Translations under genes and position numbers: made by a program
Shown here: positions 51,069-60,123 of the stretch, piece by piece
How positions within the stretch are numbered: position 1 is the first letter of the stretch
Layout: the number at the start of each line of letters is the position of its first letter
Source of the DNA: Syntrophaceae bacterium UBA6252
Lineage (GTDB): Bacteria; Desulfobacterota; Syntrophia; Syntrophales; UBA6807
Assembly: GCA_002441265.1 (NCBI GenBank)
Contig: DJVQ01000040.1
Coordinates: 12,684-75,845, forward strand
DNA: 63,162 bases
Direction: 5' to 3'
Notes under the pieces: generated by a model
Told to the model about the DNA's origin: nothing
Seen by the model: only the letters and a program-made list of their open reading frames with translations
Database searches by the model: none

Positions 51069-52217
51069 CTATTTCATCATGGAGCGGGCCACGATCATTC
51101 TCATGATGTCCGACGTCCCCCCGCCCAGTTGTCCGAGCTTGGCGTCCCTCAGGTTCCTTTCCACGGGGAATTCATGAATGTAGCCGTATCCGCCGTAGAG
51201 ATCGACGGCGGCGGAGGCCATTTCGAATCCACGGTCCCCCAGGTACATCTTGTTCACGGCGGCAAGCAGCGGGTTGAGAAGAACGCCGTTGTCCTTCGAG
51301 GCGGCCACCCGGTAGATGGCCAGCCGCGCGGCCTCCGCGTAAACCCTCATGTCGGCGATCCTGTTCCGGATGGACTGAAACTCCCCGATGGACCGGCCGA
51401 AGGCCCGCCGTTCATTCGCATAGCGGGCGCAGGATTCCAGCGTGAAAAGGGCGCTTCCCAGGCTGGGTGAAAGAAGGGTGCTCCTGTCCCACTCGACGCC
51501 GCCCATGGCGATGTTCCAGCCCTCTCCCTCGCCGCCCAGGCAATTTTCCGCCGGCACCTCGCAGTCTTCCAGAAAGACTTCGGACGTGAGGGAGCACCGG
51601 CATCCCATCTTGTGCATGGGACGGCCGGTGGAAATGCCGGGAAATCCCTTTTCGACGATGAACGCCGTGATCCCCTTGTGGCGCAGGGCGCGGTCGAGGG
51701 TGGCGAAGACGACGAACACGTCGGCGATGGGGGCGTTGGTGATGAACGTCTTCGATCCGTTGAGGATGTAACGGTCGCCCCGTCTGACGGCGGCGGTGGT
51801 CAGAGCGGCAGCGTCGGATCCGCATCCCGGCTCGGTCAGCGCCATGCAACCGATCCGTTCGCCCGTGGCGATTCCCGGAAGGTATTTCGACTTCTGGGCC
51901 TCCGTGCCGTGAAGCATGATGTTGGCCCCGCACAGATACGTGTGGGCGCCCCAGGCGAGCGTGTGGCCGCCGTCCACGCCGGCGTGGCCCACCGCCTCTC
52001 CGGCGAGGCAGCATGTCACGAAGTCCGCGCCGCCCCCTCCACAGGCTTCCGGCAGGGGAAGACCGAGAAGGCCCATCCGCCCCATCCTCTTCCAGATTTC
52101 AAAACTGAATTCACTGTTCCGGTCCGCCTCCTCGCAAAGGGGCGCGATCTGCTCCCTGGCGAAGCGGTATATCGTGTCCCTGAACAGTTTCTGTTCGTCA
52201 CTGATCGAGAAATCCAT
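51069..52217 (-). CDS. Acyl-CoA dehydrogenase, probable heteromeric partner
   Basis: 382 residues from MDFSISDEQ (a GTG three codons upstream is possible). Better conserved than its neighbour: CMALTEPGCGSDAAAL, RRAFGRSIGEFQSIRNRIADM and GGYGYIHEFPVERNLRDAK. The C-terminal segment is LGGGTSDIM, with Gly where many enzymes have the catalytic Glu of YEGT. The base may be elsewhere or supplied by a partner. FAD-linked alpha,beta-oxidation of a CoA ester is the expected reaction. Confidence 0.92.
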   Translation of the reverse strand: MDFSISDEQKLFRDTIYRFAREQIAPLCEEADRNSEFSFEIWKRMGRMGLLGLPLPEACGGGGADFVTCCLAGEAVGHAGVDGGHTLAWGAHTYLCGANIMLHGTEAQKSKYLPGIATGERIGCMALTEPGCGSDAAALTTAAVRRGDRYILNGSKTFITNAPIADVFVVFATLDRALRHKGITAFIVEKGFPGISTGRPMHKMGCRCSLTSEVFLEDCEVPAENCLGGEGEGWNIAMGGVEWDRSTLLSPSLGSALFTLESCARYANERRAFGRSIGEFQSIRNRIADMRVYAEAARLAIYRVAASKDNGVLLNPLLAAVNKMYLGDRGFEMASAAVDLYGGYGYIHEFPVERNLRDAKLGQLGGGTSDIMRMIVARSMMK

Positions 52218-52307
52218 GGCTCCCACCCGGCTCGGCCATCCCCGCGGGATGTCCGCAATGGTTCGTTCTCCGGCGGGTCCCGCCGGCTTCCTGCTCCCCT
52301 CTCCGTT

Positions 52308-52769
52308 TCAGAGGGGCTCGAAATGGTCGATGCCCATGAGGGTATTCACGGGAACCTTTGCGAAAACGGCACGGACGGCCATTCCCGGAAAGACGTAAGC
52401 CGGATCGACCCCCTCGACGATGTGCGGAAAGGGCGTGTCCGCTCCTTTCAGCTGGATCAGGGCAAGGATGTAGGGGGGCTTCTTCGGAAGATGCCTGTCT
52501 TCATACCGGACGACGGTATGGGCGACGATTTCGCCCTCCTTCTCCAGTTCGACCCAGTTTTCGGCGATTTTCGACCAGCATCGCTCGCAGTATTCCCGGG
52601 GGGGCACGAAGGTCATCCCGCAGGACGGACAGCGAACCCCGAGAATCCTTTTCTCGTCCCGCAAGGCCGTGAGGAAACGGGAACCCGTTCTCCCGGCGAA
52701 ATACTCGTTGGGAAGGGCCATTCTGGCCTCGACCACGAAACAGTGTTCCTTATCGGCACCGCCGTCCAT
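52308..52769 (-). CDS. DUF35 zinc-ribbon/OB-fold protein
   Basis: 153 residues. Rubredoxin-like zinc ribbon with C47, C50, C61 and C64 (CPSCG...CERC), then an OB-fold with GMAVRAVFAKV near the end. DUF35 proteins bind thiolase-fold enzymes and are needed for their activity (archaeal acetoacetyl-CoA thiolase complex, BbsA-BbsB, ChsH2-Ltp2). It should partner one of the thiolase-fold proteins encoded here. Confidence 0.92.
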   Translation of the reverse strand: MDGGADKEHCFVVEARMALPNEYFAGRTGSRFLTALRDEKRILGVRCPSCGMTFVPPREYCERCWSKIAENWVELEKEGEIVAHTVVRYEDRHLPKKPPYILALIQLKGADTPFPHIVEGVDPAYVFPGMAVRAVFAKVPVNTLMGIDHFEPL

Positions 52770-52794
52770 GGATCAGCTCCAGTCTTTTGAAACT

Positions 52795-53655
52795 TTAATC
52801 ATCAAGTTCGAAATACAGAATATCCTCGTAACTCCCCTTAGTCTTTTCGGCCCAGACCGGGCGGACCCTGCCGCCGATCTTCATATTTCCGATGTCGCTT
52901 TTCTTGAGTTCCAGGGAAAAGGCCTCCTGCTCGGAAGCCCCGTCCAGCATGACGTACACAACGGCGTAGGGCGTCTCCCGGATGGCACCGGTCAGGGGGT
53001 CGGGGCTCGCATAGTACACGAGGTCCCATGCCGTGATGGTGCCCTTCGGCCCCAGCTCCACGAATTCCTCCGCCCGGACCCGGCAGACCGCACAGATCTC
53101 CCGGGGGGGGATCTGGGTCCGGCCGCACTCGGGACATTTGTTCGCCAGGAACTTTCTATCCTTCAGTCCGGCGAACCAGCGCCCCATGACCGGACCCGTT
53201 GCGAAACGCTGATCGATGGCGTTCATGACCTTCAGGGAAACGAGTTCCTCCGGCCGGTTCCCGCCGGCCGGCCGCCGGCGGTCGAACAGGCGCAGCGCGA
53301 CGGAGGGCGTCAGGTCGGGTTCGATGCCGACCGCCCCGCCAGAGCCCGGAAGGCGCACGGTCTCGATCCGGATCGAAGGGGGCGGGAACGTTCCCCGGTC
53401 CCCGGCACCGCCCCGGACCGCGCCGGAAAAACCGTTCAAATCGGTGTGGACGATCACGTGGCAGTCGTCGAACCCGGCGGGATCCTTCTCGACGTTCAAA
53501 CCGCCTTCGCCGACGGTCACCTTCCAGTCGCCGCCGCCGTCGCCGGCGATGCGATAACCCACGCTGAACTCCGCGTCCGCCGCTTCGCCGGAACGGAAAC
53601 GGTCCTTCAGGGATGCAAAAAACGATTCCGGGTCTGTCCGATGTTCAAGCGTCAT
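52795..53655 (-). CDS. SCP2-like domain fused to DUF35
   Basis: 286 residues from the ATG at 53655, which overlaps the stop of the preceding gene (ATGA). The N-terminal 80 residues read like an SCP2 sterol-carrier domain (FFASLKDRF, DWKVTVGEGGLNVEKDPAGFDDCHVIV). After a linker comes a DUF35 module with zinc ligands C174, C177, C188 and C191. In actinobacterial ChsH2 the DUF35 part is fused to a MaoC hydratase; here a lipid-binding domain takes that place. It probably delivers bulky acyl-CoA to the thiolase-fold partner encoded directly upstream. Confidence 0.85.
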   Translation of the reverse strand: MTLEHRTDPESFFASLKDRFRSGEAADAEFSVGYRIAGDGGGDWKVTVGEGGLNVEKDPAGFDDCHVIVHTDLNGFSGAVRGGAGDRGTFPPPSIRIETVRLPGSGGAVGIEPDLTPSVALRLFDRRRPAGGNRPEELVSLKVMNAIDQRFATGPVMGRWFAGLKDRKFLANKCPECGRTQIPPREICAVCRVRAEEFVELGPKGTITAWDLVYYASPDPLTGAIRETPYAVVYVMLDGASEQEAFSLELKKSDIGNMKIGGRVRPVWAEKTKGSYEDILYFELDD

Positions 53656-54854
53656 GGCATTTCCCACTCCAGATCCTTCTCCAGCATGATCAGGGCGGTC
53701 CAGAAGGTGCCGCCGAATCCCGAAGCAAGGGCGTGCCGCACCCCGCCGGCGACCTGGTGCTCTCCCGCGTCTCCCCGGATCTGCATGGCCGCCTCCGCCA
53801 CCCGGAGCATGGCCGTCGCCCCGATGGGGTTCGTCGCGATGACCCCTCCCGAGGGATTCACGGGAAGATCTCCGTCCAGATCGAATTTCCCCTCCTCCAG
53901 CATGCGAAGATGGGCATCGCCTTCGAGGAGCAGAAACTCCCTCAGCCACGCCAGCCCCCACCACGCCGACGGGTCGTACATTTCGAAGACGTCGAAGTAT
54001 TTCACCGGGTCGGTGATGCCGTTTCTCCCGAAGAGCTTCCGGGCGGCGTACCGCTGCGTCGTTTCCGGCCGGACGAAGCCGAACAGGTTGGTGAAGGTCT
54101 CCTCGCGATGGACTTCGACGTGGTCGCGAATCCAGACCGGAGGCGTCTTCGCCCTGCGGGCGGCCTCCTCAGAGGCCACGACCACCGCGCAGGCCCCGTC
54201 CGACTGGGAGCACATGTGGATGAGCCGGAGGTCGCCCACGAGCCGCGCGGAGGTTTTCATCAGCTCGTCCGCCCGTTCGTAGGTCAGTCCCAGTTTTCGA
54301 TGGGCCCGGGGGTTGAGCATGGCATGGTTGTCCATCATGATCCGGTAATGTATGGCGGCCCTGCGGCCCCGCTCCTCGCCGAATTCCCCGATCACGGCCT
54401 GGGCGCTCGTCCCGGAAAGGGCCCCCGTCTGCATGTTGCGGAACCACAGGGGATCGGACATGTTGGTGATGCCGCCGGTCGTGTTCCCTTCCTGGAGCTT
54501 CTGCATCCCCACGGCCAGAACGGTGTCGTAGAGCCCGGAGGCGACCAGGTTGTCCGCGGCGCACACCAGCGAGGAGCCCGTCGTCCCCCCGGTGGTGATC
54601 CGGAAGACGTCCTTTCCCAGGGCCCCGAGTCCGAGGGAGTGCCATAGATCCGGCTGAAACTGCATCTCGAAGAGTTCCATGTTCCCGTGGACGATGCAGT
54701 CGACATCGCCGACGGCAAGGCCCGCGTCGTCGAGGGCGTTCCGTACGGCCTCGTGGACCATCTCGACCTGGTTCTGGTCCTCCCTGTGACTGGAGTACAC
54801 GGTCTGGCCGATTCCGACGATGGCGGCGTTTCTGTTTTTCCTTTTTCGACCCAT
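53652..54854 (-). CDS. Thiolase-fold protein, candidate Ltp2-type aldolase
   Basis: 400 residues from MGRKRKNRN (GGGGG upstream); the longer reading begins in an untranslated repeat. The nucleophile region is RITTGGTTGSSL (85-96), without the Cys. The GHP-type His is Asn (ATNPIG, N342). The ExHD position is EMYD, with Y293 where thiolases have His. From memory, Mycobacterium Ltp2 has its catalytic Tyr at this place; alignment should confirm it. Predicted reaction: DUF35-dependent retro-aldol cleavage of a beta-hydroxyacyl-CoA. Coupled to the SCP2-DUF35 gene by ATGA. Confidence 0.85.
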   Translation of the reverse strand: MGRKRKNRNAAIVGIGQTVYSSHREDQNQVEMVHEAVRNALDDAGLAVGDVDCIVHGNMELFEMQFQPDLWHSLGLGALGKDVFRITTGGTTGSSLVCAADNLVASGLYDTVLAVGMQKLQEGNTTGGITNMSDPLWFRNMQTGALSGTSAQAVIGEFGEERGRRAAIHYRIMMDNHAMLNPRAHRKLGLTYERADELMKTSARLVGDLRLIHMCSQSDGACAVVVASEEAARRAKTPPVWIRDHVEVHREETFTNLFGFVRPETTQRYAARKLFGRNGITDPVKYFDVFEMYDPSAWWGLAWLREFLLLEGDAHLRMLEEGKFDLDGDLPVNPSGGVIATNPIGATAMLRVAEAAMQIRGDAGEHQVAGGVRHALASGFGGTFWTALIMLEKDLEWEMP

Positions 54855-54910
54855 GCTGATCCCCCTACCGGCCCGTTCCCCCTTCGTCACGATCGACGAA
54901 CCCGCAGCAG

Positions 54911-54983
54911 TTTGAAAAACACCCTTCCGAACGGCAAAGTCAAAAACCAACAGGCAAGGCACCCGAATCCCGGAAACCGGGAT
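54911..54983 (-). repeat. Degenerate copy of the dispersed palindromic repeat
   Basis: On the minus strand this contains GGGTGCCTTGCCTGTTGG and TTTGCCGTTCGGAAGGG, matching the core of the other copies with several changes. A hairpin ATCCCGG-AAA-CCGGGAT follows at 54967-54983. It lies in the leader of the thiolase-fold gene, after the AOR gene. Confidence 0.6.
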
Positions 54984-55048
54984 GCACCTCCGATCCGCCG
55001 CAGAAGCGGGGGACAGGGGGCATCGCGGCACCGAACCTTACGAGGCCC

Positions 55049-56998
55049 TCACGGCTGCCCCGCGTCCCGCCCCCGTATTTTCATCGTCTCCAGCCATGGG
55101 GCGGCGAAATCCATCAGCCCGAGCTTTTTCAGCCTGCCTTTCCCCGGAACGCCGTCCCGGCCCCATCCCCTCAGCCGGTAATATTTCGGCAGCATTTTCT
55201 CCAGAAACACCCGGGTTTTCTTTTTTCCCGGGACAAGGGGCACGTCGGTGAAGCGTTTCGGCAGGCAGTCGTCCCTCCCCGTCAGGCCTTCGCGGAGGTT
55301 GTACAGCCTTTCGAGGTTGAATCCCCGCTCTCCGACCTGCATGTAGCGGCCGAGGTCCATCTTCATCCCCGTGGCCAGTTCGATGGCCTTCGTGTGCGGC
55401 AGTTGGGGGAGATGAATCCGGAGGAGAAACGGCGGAAGCTTCACCAGGCTGTCGATGCTCCACCATGAGTACGTCATGAGCAGGCTGACGACGGCGGACA
55501 GGATCTTCCTTTCCTGGAGCTTGAACAGAAGGGGGTGGAGAGAGGTCCAGGAGGAAAAGATGCAGTTCCCCCCCGCGCTGACCGCCGCCAGGAGGTTCTG
55601 ATTGAACACGACCCACCCCGGCTTGGAACGGTGGTGGCGGGGCTTCAGCGTGACCGGCCCGTTCACTTCGAAATAGACGACATAGCCGCCGTCGAGATGG
55701 CAGCCTCCCCTGTTGGCCGTGGCGTATCCCAGGGCGTGCCCGACGGCCCCCCGGGGCTCGTACGCCGCCATTTCAAGACCCTTCACATGGGGGGCGAAGT
55801 CCGCGCCGCCGTATTTCCGGGAAAGGTGGCGGACGCCTTCCGCCAGTTCGTCCCCGATCCCCCTCCGGTAGGCGATGTCCCTGAAGAGCTCCGAAAGGTT
55901 GTCCGTCTTTCCGAAGGCGATCCCGTTTTGCCACAGGCCCTTTTCATTCAGCTCCGCGGCGAAGCCGAGGACGTCGCCCGTGGTGATCGTGTCCAGGCCG
56001 AGCAGGTCCAGTTCATAATTCCACTTGATGATCGCCTCGAGATCGTTGCACATCAGGTTGGATCCCAGGAGGATCAGGGTCTCCAGTTCGGGGCCCTTGA
56101 CTTCCTTCCCGTCCACCCGGACCACCCTGCCGCAGCGGATGGGACACGAAACGCAGCCCGAATTCTTCACGAGATGCTTCGACGCCAGCGTCTGCCCGTT
56201 GATCTTCCAGGCATCCTCGTACGTGCCGTAATTGAAATTCTTCGTCGGCATGACGTTCCGGTCGGAGAGGATCTGGAGAAACCCCGACGTGCCGTATCGG
56301 GGCGCGAAATCCCCCGTGGCGGGATGGTTCTTGAGCCTTTCCATCCATTGCTTCACGTGGGCCCGGAACCCCTCGGGGTCGTGCAGTTCCATCTTCCGGT
56401 TCCCCCGGGTCACGATCGCCTTCAGGTTCTTCGAGCCCATGACGGCCCCGAGTCCCGTCCTGCCGTGGCTTCTCTCCTGAGACATGACGATGGCGTACTT
56501 GACCAGGTTCTCCCCGGCGGGGCCGATGACCATCTTGCCGCCCCGGCCGAGGGCCTCCTGGACCTTCTGCGTGTCCATGCCCCAGATCGGCGCGGCGTCC
56601 CTGATCCGGACGTCGTCCTCCTCGATTTCGATATAGACGGGGGAGGCGGCCCTACCCCGGACCACGATGCCGTCCCACCCGGCCCGCTTCAGGTGGATCC
56701 CGAAATCGCCGCCGCTGTTCGAATGTCCGATGGCGCCTGTGAGCGGGCTTTTTGCCGAGATGTCGTAGCGGCTCGATGAGGGAGCCCCCGTCGCCGTGAG
56801 AGGGGAGGTCATTACGACCAGGATGTTTTCCGGCGAAAGGGGCTCCGTCCCATGTTTCAGTTCGTCCCAGAGGATCCTCGTCGAGAGGAACCTCCCACCG
56901 AGGAACAGACGGCGATCCTCATCGGTGATGCCGTCGTACAGACCGGTTCTTCCCGAACTGAGGTCGATGTCCAGAATTTTTCCCGTGTATCCCTTCAT
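55049..56998 (-). CDS. Aldehyde ferredoxin oxidoreductase (tungsten/AOR family)
   Basis: 649 residues. The 4Fe-4S ligands are C282, C285, C289 (CVSCPIRC) and C479 (GGNCIFSSW). The N-terminal domain has the AOR pattern GGRFLSTRILWDEL, SPLTGAIGHSNSGGDFG and RTGLGAVMGSKNLKA. Oxidises aldehydes to acids and reduces ferredoxin; cofactor is tungsto-bispyranopterin by family. The C-terminal 120 residues are more divergent. It lies between an acyl-CoA dehydrogenase gene and the candidate aldolase gene. Confidence 0.93.
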   Translation of the reverse strand: MKGYTGKILDIDLSSGRTGLYDGITDEDRRLFLGGRFLSTRILWDELKHGTEPLSPENILVVMTSPLTATGAPSSSRYDISAKSPLTGAIGHSNSGGDFGIHLKRAGWDGIVVRGRAASPVYIEIEEDDVRIRDAAPIWGMDTQKVQEALGRGGKMVIGPAGENLVKYAIVMSQERSHGRTGLGAVMGSKNLKAIVTRGNRKMELHDPEGFRAHVKQWMERLKNHPATGDFAPRYGTSGFLQILSDRNVMPTKNFNYGTYEDAWKINGQTLASKHLVKNSGCVSCPIRCGRVVRVDGKEVKGPELETLILLGSNLMCNDLEAIIKWNYELDLLGLDTITTGDVLGFAAELNEKGLWQNGIAFGKTDNLSELFRDIAYRRGIGDELAEGVRHLSRKYGGADFAPHVKGLEMAAYEPRGAVGHALGYATANRGGCHLDGGYVVYFEVNGPVTLKPRHHRSKPGWVVFNQNLLAAVSAGGNCIFSSWTSLHPLLFKLQERKILSAVVSLLMTYSWWSIDSLVKLPPFLLRIHLPQLPHTKAIELATGMKMDLGRYMQVGERGFNLERLYNLREGLTGRDDCLPKRFTDVPLVPGKKKTRVFLEKMLPKYYRLRGWGRDGVPGKGRLKKLGLMDFAAPWLETMKIRGRDAGQP

Positions 56999-57036
56999 GG
57001 AACCCCCGGACGTTATTTCGACGCGATTCCCCGCGT

Positions 57037-58902
57037 TCAGCCCCGGAAACTTTCCTCCGCCATTTCAAGCGCGGAGAGATCGCCTTTCATGACGGCCCGG
57101 GAAGCGGCTTCCGCTTCGGGCAGAACGTTTCTGACGAAGTATTTCGCGGTGTGAACCTTTCCCATATAGTAGGCCGCATCGCCGTTTCCCGCCGCCAGCG
57201 CCGCCATGGCCTTCCTGTCGCCCGGGTCGATGCCCTTGCCCGCGCAGATTCCTTCGAGGGCCTTCTGGGCGATCTCCGCTTCCCATGCAAGAAGCCAGGC
57301 CAGCATGACCTGCCCCGCCGCGCACAGAAACGGATAGGCATGAACGATGGGCACCATGAATTTCCCTTCCCGGCCGCATCCGGCAAAATACATGGCAAGC
57401 GAACCCAGGGCGTTGATCCCCTCCCGGAGTTCGGCGGCCAGGTCCTCGAGGGCCGGAATGGCGGCGCACCGTTCCGCGACGCCGTTCATTTCCTCGAGGA
57501 GCATCATGAAATTCTTCCCTTTTTTCATCCCAAGCTTCCGCCCGATCAGGTCGAGGGCCTGGATGCCGTTCGTCCCCTCGTAGATGGAGGTGATCTTCAC
57601 GTCCCGCATGAACTGCTCCACGGGATACTCGGCGCAGTATCCGTACCCGCCGTAAATCTGGATCGCCAGCTCGGTCACCCGGAAGGCCATGTCGGAGCAG
57701 AAGGCCTTGCACACCGGCGTCAGCACCTCGAGGATGCCCTCGTTACGCTCCCTCACGGCTTCGTCTTTCGATGTCCGGGCCCGGTCCTCGCAGATGGTCG
57801 CGTAATAAATGAGCGCCCGCATGCCTTCCACGTGGCTTTTCATCCACAGGAGCATTCTCCGGACATCGGGGTGGTTGATGATGGAAACCCTTGGCGCATC
57901 GGGATTTTTCATGTCCCGGAGCGAGGCCCCCTGCATCCGCTCCCTCGCGTACTGGAGGGCGTGGAGATAGGCGGTGGACGCGCCCGAAAGGGCCTGAAGC
58001 CCGACGCCCACCCTGGCCTCGTTCATGAGTTTGAACATGATCTTCAGTCCCTGCCGCTCCTCCCCAAGCAGTTCGGCCCAACATTCTCCATTGTCGCCGA
58101 AATTCATGAGACAGGTGGCGCTGCCGTGAAGCCCCATTTTTTCCTCGATCGCCCCGATGTTGACGTCGTTGCGCTTTCCCAGGGAACCGTCGTCGTTCAC
58201 CAGGAATTTCGGGACGAGGAAAATGGAGATCCCCGCCGTCCCGGGAGGATCGCCCTCGATTCTCGCCAGCACGGGATGAATGATGTTTTCCACGAGATCC
58301 TGGTCACCCGCCGTGATGAACTGTTTCGAGCCCTGGATGCGGTATGACCCGTCCGGCTGCCGGGTGGCGCGCGTCCGGATGCTTCCCACGTCGGAACCCG
58401 CCGCGGGTTCGGTGAGACACATGGTTCCGCCCCACTGTCCGGTGTACATCTTGTAGAGGTATTTCTCCTTCTGTTCCTCCGACCCGAAGGCCGCGACGAG
58501 GTTGGCGGCGCCCTCGCTCAGTCCCGGGTAGCAGGTGAACGCGAAGTTGTGCATGAACCATTCCCGGGCCGCTACGGCCAGAACCGCCGGAAGGCCCTGC
58601 CCGCCGGCGTCGGCGGGCGCGCTCATGGACACCCACCCGTTTTCGCAATAGGATTGATATGCTTTATGAAACGAGTCCGGCACCTTGACAGACCCATTCT
58701 CGATCCGGCATCCCTGCCGGTCACCCTGGGCAAGGGTGGGAAAGACCTCCTCCACGGCGAACGTCTCCGCTCCCGTGAGGATCATGTCGAAAACATCCTT
58801 CGAAAAGTCACCGTATTTCTCCGTCCCGCACAGATCCTCCATGTGCAGCAATTCATACAGGACGAACGCCTGGTCACGGCCGTCGACGATCAGATTCGCC
58901 AT
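57037..58902 (-). CDS. Acyl-CoA dehydrogenase, long type with C-terminal extension
   Basis: 621 residues against about 380 for standard enzymes. The extra C-terminal 150 or so residues form a helical domain as in FadE5/DmdC-like enzymes. CLTEPAAGSDVGSIRTRA, MGLHGSATCLMNF and the catalytic YEGTNGIQ (intact Glu) are present. It introduces a double bond into an acyl-CoA using FAD. It lies 27 bases after the racemase gene. Confidence 0.94.
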   Translation of the reverse strand: MANLIVDGRDQAFVLYELLHMEDLCGTEKYGDFSKDVFDMILTGAETFAVEEVFPTLAQGDRQGCRIENGSVKVPDSFHKAYQSYCENGWVSMSAPADAGGQGLPAVLAVAAREWFMHNFAFTCYPGLSEGAANLVAAFGSEEQKEKYLYKMYTGQWGGTMCLTEPAAGSDVGSIRTRATRQPDGSYRIQGSKQFITAGDQDLVENIIHPVLARIEGDPPGTAGISIFLVPKFLVNDDGSLGKRNDVNIGAIEEKMGLHGSATCLMNFGDNGECWAELLGEERQGLKIMFKLMNEARVGVGLQALSGASTAYLHALQYARERMQGASLRDMKNPDAPRVSIINHPDVRRMLLWMKSHVEGMRALIYYATICEDRARTSKDEAVRERNEGILEVLTPVCKAFCSDMAFRVTELAIQIYGGYGYCAEYPVEQFMRDVKITSIYEGTNGIQALDLIGRKLGMKKGKNFMMLLEEMNGVAERCAAIPALEDLAAELREGINALGSLAMYFAGCGREGKFMVPIVHAYPFLCAAGQVMLAWLLAWEAEIAQKALEGICAGKGIDPGDRKAMAALAAGNGDAAYYMGKVHTAKYFVRNVLPEAEAASRAVMKGDLSALEMAEESFRG

Positions 58903-58929
58903 TCCAAGTCTCCTTGCGTTTTTTCAGAA

Positions 58930-60111
58930 CTATGTCAGAACTCCCGAACGCTCGAACGCATCGATCTCGTCCCGGGTAAATCCCGCCTCGGTGAGTGCCT
59001 CCACGGTGTGGATCCCTCCCGAGACCCCCGTGCTGCCGTATTCCTGCCGCGTCTCGGAAAACCGGATGGGGCTTCCGACCTGCCGGACCTTCCCTCCCTC
59101 CGGAACGTCGACATCCACCACAAGCCCCCGTGCCCGGGCGTGATCGCTTTCCAGGGCCTCGGACAGGGTCAGCACCGGTTCCACGCAGGCATCGAGAGAC
59201 GAGAACACCTCCCGCCACTCGTCCCGCGTCTTTGTCCGGAAGATGTCCCGGATTTCCCGCTTGATCCGTTCCGCTTCCGGGGAGGCGATCCCTTCCTCGG
59301 CGAGATCGGGCCGTCCGATGGCACCGCAGAAGGAAAGGAAAAAAGCGGGCTCGATGGATCCGACGGCGACGTAGCCGCCGTCCTTCGTCTCGTAAAAGTC
59401 GTAGAGGGTGCCGCCGTTGAGAAGATCCTTCTCCCTTTCCGGTTCGGGTCCTCCCGCCAGGAAGCACGCCCCCGTCATGGCATGGAAGGCGAGCATCCCG
59501 TCGGTCATGGAAACGTCGACATACTGTCCCTGGCCCGTCCGCATCCGGTGGATGCAGGCCCCGAGGATGCCAATCACGGCATTCACGGAGCCGGAGGCCA
59601 CGTCGGCGACCTGCATCCCGAGAAGGCTCGGACCGCTTTCGGCGCGGCCCGAATAGGACATCATGCCGGATAGCGCCAGGTAGTTGATGTCGTGTCCGGC
59701 CCTTCCGCTCAGGGGGCCGGTCTGCCCGTACCCGGTGAGGGAACAGTAGATGATCCCCGGATTCACCTTTTTCAGCGAAGGGTAATCCAGACCGAGTTTC
59801 GCCATGACGCCCGGCCGGAACTGCTCGATGACGATGTCGTACCGTGAGATGAGCCGGTGAACGATCCCGGCCGCCCCGGGATGCTTCAGGTTGAGGGATA
59901 CGCACCGCTTGCCGCGGCCCAGGTAGGCCATGGCGCCGGATACGTTCGTTCCCGGTATGAACGGCGGAAGAAAATTCACCAGATCCGGACGGGTCTCGGA
60001 AACGACGCGCAGCACGTCCGCGCCCAGATCCGACAGGATCATCGTCGCATAGGGGCCCGGCAGCAGTGCCGTGAAATCGAGAATTTTAATGCCTTCCAGG
60101 GGCCCGGCCAT
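58930..60111 (-). CDS. Alpha-methylacyl-CoA racemase (CaiB/BaiF family)
   Basis: 393 residues. AGHDINYLALSG (138-149) is the racemase signature. H140, D170 (MQVADVASG) and E254 (GSIEPAF) match the spacing of the catalytic His126, Asp156 and Glu241 of Mycobacterium MCR, as I recall them. Interconverts 2R- and 2S-methylacyl-CoA so that stereospecific dehydrogenases can act. CoA transferases of the same family lack this set. Context with acyl-CoA dehydrogenases on both sides fits branched-chain degradation. Confidence 0.9.
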   Translation of the reverse strand: MAGPLEGIKILDFTALLPGPYATMILSDLGADVLRVVSETRPDLVNFLPPFIPGTNVSGAMAYLGRGKRCVSLNLKHPGAAGIVHRLISRYDIVIEQFRPGVMAKLGLDYPSLKKVNPGIIYCSLTGYGQTGPLSGRAGHDINYLALSGMMSYSGRAESGPSLLGMQVADVASGSVNAVIGILGACIHRMRTGQGQYVDVSMTDGMLAFHAMTGACFLAGGPEPEREKDLLNGGTLYDFYETKDGGYVAVGSIEPAFFLSFCGAIGRPDLAEEGIASPEAERIKREIRDIFRTKTRDEWREVFSSLDACVEPVLTLSEALESDHARARGLVVDVDVPEGGKVRQVGSPIRFSETRQEYGSTGVSGGIHTVEALTEAGFTRDEIDAFERSGVLT

Positions 60112-60123
60112 TACCCCCTCCTC

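Noticed and set aside
48490..51177. An 895-residue plus-strand open frame
   Set aside because: It is antisense to the thiolase-fold and acyl-CoA dehydrogenase genes, with biased composition and no recognisable domain.
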